The notes beneath the pieces are model-generated. The model did no database searches, was not told the DNA's origin, and worked only from the letters and a program-made list of their open reading frames with translations. Of a stretch of DNA of 64,000 bases, positions 54,182 through 60,100 are shown piece after piece. The position numbers were made by a program, and so were the translations under genes. Source of the DNA: Sipunculus nudus (taxonomy: Eukaryota > Annelida > Sipuncula > Golfingiida > Sipunculidae); NCBI GenBank assembly GCA_026874595.1, contig CM049306.1:38998019-39062018 (forward strand), given 5' to 3'. The number at the start of each line of letters is the position of its first letter. Position 1 is the first letter of the stretch.

Positions 54182-57100
54182 ATATTTTTTATATGATGCT
54201 TGTTCTGTTCCTGCAGTCAAGAAGAGGAGAGCAGCTGGGGAGACTGTGGACATGGAAGCAGCCCTGGCAGAGCTGGCAGCACAGCAAGAGGCAAAGAGGA
54301 AAGTAAGTGAACGTACACTAGCATAATCCATTACACAGTCTGTATGTCTACTACCCCTTTCACACACAAAAAGGTTTTGTAATGTTTTGGTCAATGCAGA
54401 ATGATCTAATAAGTTCCAAACCATATTGTGTATTCACACAGGCATCTAGCACACGGGCAGTGATGTATATTTCATTTGCAAAACAACTTGGTTTACATTG
54501 GACATTGTTTGAAAGCACCTCCTGAGTGAAACTACCAAAATAAACAGCATGTAATTGATGGTCACTTATAAACATGAAAATAAAATTTTCAACCTGCAGG
54601 TACTTAATCACGGCTCGTGGAATACATATAAAAATTTTAGTGTAGAACCTTGACATGTATATCTTTCGTAGGATATATAACTTGTTATAAAAAATCTGGG
54701 TAATTGTCACCAAATAATACGTTTAAAACACCCCTGCTGTAACACAGCGGCCCACTTCGTTGGGCATGGTCAAGCAACATTGAAATAAATGCCTACATTA
54801 AACTCATTTGCAGCATTTTTGGCAACGATTATTTGTTTAGAAGTATAATGAATAAAAAGCTGACATGGTAAAGGGTCGCACAATGGCTGACGATTGTTTT
54901 AAAATAAAGTTTGAGTGCCGCCATGTGCTGAAACACCCTGGTGTTCTGCTAAGAATATTTTGAACGGCTGTACGCGGTGGGTATGGGTAGTAAACAGAAC
55001 AGCCACCTATTTCGTCCCAGTGTGCCTTGCGCAAACGCTACCTTGACAAGATGGCTCCCCACACGGAAACTTTCTTGAGGAAAAAACTTGCTTACCTCAA
55101 CCGGCCATTTTAATTTCACTTTAAAATCACTTGTTTTCACGCGTCATGTTTGCTATACGTGCGTATCTTAACTAGGTAACTTCAGTTATTTTGATATTTA
55201 GTTAAGTTGGACAGCGATGTTATCAAACGCATCAGCAAATTGTGACATGGAGCGATGTCAACGAACAATGTGACGATGATAATACCGAAGATACCGGTAT
55301 GAAAATGATTCGAATCTTCTTAGAAATTCAAGAAATGGAATTTTCATCATAGATTAAGATTTCAAAATATTACTTTTAGAATTTAAATATACAGTGACTT
55401 TAAATGGATCAGCAGAATATTTCTATCCAAAATATATTGGAAAATCAGTAGCAAACAAGAAAACGGCACGGCATGTAAAATCTGTATATTCACCAAATTC
55501 CTTCGGCTGTAGTGACATGTTCTACCATTTATATCTACAAGCGGGTTTCCCCTCTAACACTATTTCCATTCATACAATATATTCCTGATTGTATAAAAAA
55601 AACAAAGATTAAACAGAAGTTAATGACCGGGCTATACGCATTCAAGGATGAAGGTTTTCCAGAAACATGACATGGGGGCGAGAAGATGGGCTATTCATTA
55701 TTGAGGTACATGTATCAGACATTATAAAAAATGTAAGTAAGTAACCTGCTAAATTTGAATTTTTATAGAGGTTTAATAGTGTTCTAAATTACATATTTTG
55801 ATTTTCTGAATTCTTTTTTATAAACAACATAAATTCCAAGGCAATCCGGCTCTGTCAAAGGTATGACCATTAATACCAATTTTTTCTAACAGACGTCACC
55901 ACTAGTCCTCACCATGAATAATCTCATTCATTTTAATCTCGTAATAAGTGTTGTTATTGTTCAATGTTTATTGTTATTGTTCAATTGATTGCATATTATT
56001 ATTATATTTTATATGAACATTTAGACTATACAATTTTATACAATAAATCTGTGACTACAAAGAGTATTTCCTCTGTGGTGTGCTTGATCTCCTATTATAG
56101 CCCAAAGGAGAGCCATGTCCGGGAGAGAGTTCTTCTCACAGTTCATTTCTGATAAACCATCTATATATGGCCGCATCCCGAGTTCAGAAAAAAAGTCGAG
56201 ATTTTCGATTTTGAGTTTGTTTTTAAGGCCGCGGCGATAAAAACAGGATTTACGGTAAGTCAGGTTTTGTCTATGCCAGCTTCAATTTTGTGGCTACATC
56301 ACTGGGCTCTAATACTCAGCCAGTCTCTTATACCTATCATCGCAGGCACATACTAAGAATATGGAGCGTCAGAAACGTCTGCTTCACCAGAGACTGCAGG
56401 CAAGAAGACAAGCACAGGACACCAAGGAGTATGAGGCTGATACGGCACACGAGCTGGTCAGACTGATGGAGCGAACACAAACCTTCCTACAAGACAAGAC
56501 GGAGAAGGAGCGAGGCAAACAGGGCAACCTGGTATGAAAATAAAATGTATAGAAAGTGTAAATTATTTGTTTGAAATTATAGTTGTATAACAGCCTGTCA
56601 AGTGATCATACTATTTCCTACTTTTTTGTCTCAGTCCAACTTTTTCTTCCAGATGCCTACTTTTCCTACATTCTTATATTTCTTGTTTTCCTTTGTGACA
56701 ATTTCATTTAATAATAAATTTTCAAATTGAGCACAATATATCTTTTTGGATTTTAAATTCATTTATTGAGAATGAGTTGGAATAATCTTTATAAGCATGT
56801 GGTTCTGTCTTACTTATTCTTACTTATTCCTTCAGTTTTCCACTTTTGACCTGCTTTTTTTTGTATTTTCAGTTTTTCTTTTGTCCTATTTTTTCTAGCT
56901 GTGCTTGACAGCCTGGTATAAAAATAGATGCCAGAGTGTGAAAAATAAGGCCAAAAGAAGAAAACAGTTCATCTGCAGACACTAGTACCCCCCCCCCCCC
57001 CCCAAAAAAAAGAGGGAGCAAGTTAAAGGACTTACATTGAGTTTTGAATCAATTTCTTGCTGTCAGTTTATGCCAACATTGCACTTAAGATTTTGTGAAT

Positions 57101-60100
57101 ATTTTCTTTTAAAATAATAAATGAACAGAAGATGATTTTCTTCAAAATTTTGACATAAAGTCCTATCATATAATTCATTCTTTACTTGCACGGATAGGGG
57201 TTTATAATATAAGCAGATAGCAAGAGTTATAATTATAAAGCTTAGCTAAAAAGACTGTATACTTGTAATGAATTGTGGTATTGCTTTCATGACCAGCTTC
57301 AGAAGCGACTAGCAGCTCGTCGTGAAGCGAGGAGAGCCGCAGCTGAGGAGAGTATGGCAATCCACAGCGAGCCCACCAGCCGACTTCACTCACCGATGTC
57401 CAGGCCAGGATCCATGGACTCCACTGTACCGGTAAAAGATGGAATTCTCAGTTTATACAGCATTGCATTACACATACAGGGAAACCATCTTTATAGGCAC
57501 CTCTCTCTTTCTTACCTCTCCATTATGGACAGTTAAGGCAGTCCTGTGCTAAGGAGATGATTCATTGTCAGTTATCTTGTTCAATGGGGCTTTTCTATTA
57601 TTAGCAAAAACCCAAATCCTTTCAGAGTCAATGATTTTGAGGTTTCCCTGAGGTTTCCCTTTATAACTTACTATAAATTTAATTTTTTTTAAATCAGGTT
57701 TTCGGTATATATATTAATATAGTATTTAATTCAGTATTGAATCCATAATTGTAGTGCATTCTTATCAAATATACAGTTTCCCGCACCAGTTGATTACTCT
57801 TGTGTTGGTTGTAATAATTTTGTTCAGAATATTTGCATTCAGTTATTCATAATCCCATCCATTATGATATGATGGCACATTATAAATAATAATTACCTGA
57901 AAAGGATGTTTTTTTTATATTTTCATATATAGTAAATGTTATGTACTTAAGGTTGGCCTGCGACGAGAGAAGACTGTGCTGGACATTGATGTGTCAGAAG
58001 ATGCCAAGAGAGAGATGTACACCAAGCTGCTGCACCAGCAGAAAGCCCTGCACAAGAAGTTGACAGCAGAGCAAAGTCGTCAGGAAGAAATCGTATGTAC
58101 ACCATATAACTTCTCTGACCTAAAAATCAGGTACTCTTATATTCACTCTTGTAAGACATGAGAGCCACTTACCACCCCTCTATCACTATACATGGACTGA
58201 CCCATTAACACCCCTATGATAAAGTAGTCTGTCCTAGTGGTTAGAGTAGGGGGAAACCACACTTGTTCTATGGAGCCTTAATGTAATAGATATGTAGCCA
58301 GCTGCTGTTTAGCTATTGGTGAAATTTGGAATAGTAACCTGGCAGATATGCCTGCTTCTCTTAAGATGACACTCAGAAATCCTACACCACATTTCTGTGG
58401 AGGTTCAGGTTCTCCAAAGTTGGCAAAGATTATGTGTTCACCTGTGTTTGTCTGTCAGTGTCTGTTTGTTTGTCCACACATTATCTCCTCAAGTTAACAG
58501 TGAATTTCAGTGGAAAGTTTTGTGATAGAGTAAACCAAAGACCAAGGAACAATTGTTAAAATGTTCGGCCAGATCAGTTAAAGCCAGACATTCACCTGCC
58601 TCATATGTAGAATGTATGTGATTTTTGGCCTACACTATGTACCGTATTTGTGCATGTATAAGGTGAGTAATACTACAATACATGATTTTATTTGTTTCCA
58701 TTAAAGTTACAAAAGAGATTGGAAGCTCGCAAGGGTAAACGAGATGCAGAGGCTGAGGCCCTGTTCACCCTGGGTCAGCGACAGAGGACTATCCTGGAGA
58801 AATCACAGCAGGTAAACCTGATGTATTGTTTTATTTTAGCCTAACTTCATCTTTGCTTTTTTTTATCCATGGTTTTGTCTCACCTGTCATAAGCCCATGA
58901 ATATTACACAGTCTGCCTACCTAAGTAATCAACATGTCATTTAATATGTGAAATTATTAATTAGTCATGCAATTACTTAATAAAATGTATTCCTGCCTTA
59001 TTAAGTATGGTTTGCATTACTCAGTATAGGTATGTTAAATGCTGATCAGTCTTACTACAAAGTAATGCCTCTGATATTGTGCCTTGGAAACACAAACATG
59101 CTTCATGAAGTTTTATTTTTTACAAGTAATATATTTTCAGCATGCCACAGCTATTTTTACATATAACATTGTGACTCTTGTTGTAATCATATGTGAAACT
59201 GAACAAAGACATTACTGTATGATACTGTAATATAATAACCACTGTTTAATAAATTCTGTTACCCCTAACCCCCTCCACTTTGATAAACTAAATTACCAAT
59301 ATTTTCTGTTCCACTCTCAAATTACTAAAGTCAGTTATTCACCTGCCTTATTACTGGTATTTGTGATACCTGGCTTAATTTGAATACATTTAAATAAATA
59401 TTGGTAAGGCCAAAATAAAATAAAAGGTATGGTTTTCAGGCATCGCCTGCATCACTTTTACCCCAGCATTAAATATTTTTATTTTGAATTTCATCTTTTA
59501 AGAAGATAAAATAATACAATTTTGATAAGATCTCCTTTGCTATGTAGTACTTTTACCTGTTTAGGGAAAAAATCTGTTATTATCATGCTTTTCCCTGATC
59601 ATATGACATTTTTATCCAAACATACAAAAAAAGGTAAAATATAAAATATCGCCCGCCCACACTGATTTCTGAAAAAAGTGCCTGAGAACCATCCCTGATT
59701 TGGGGGCCTAATTTATGCTGAGATAGGTTCTTATAAAACTATTGTTATGGATGTTTAAGCTTGTTTATCTACAAGTTGATAGTCATGATGCATATACCCA
59801 TGTTGACAAACTGGGAAATACCATGTGACCGGGGGAATAAATTACGCATATGCAGACCTGCCAAATGTTGAATCAGAGAGCATACGAAAGAATGCTATGT
59901 TTTGTCACCTCTGGTTAGTCTAAGTTGTTAACAGAAAATACCTCGTGGGACATGTTTATGGCCATTTTGGCAGCCCCCCACCATGTTATAAACACATGGA
60001 CATAAACAAAATGGACAGTCTTGAGTTAAGTTTAGTTGGGGGTTTGAGCTTATTTTTATCAAAGGTTCAAGGTTATTAGTTCATTTAATACACAGCAGAT

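Noticed and set aside
54104-54424. Minus- and plus-strand frames with Tyr-Ile repeats
   Set aside because: Artefact of the (TA)n microsatellite.
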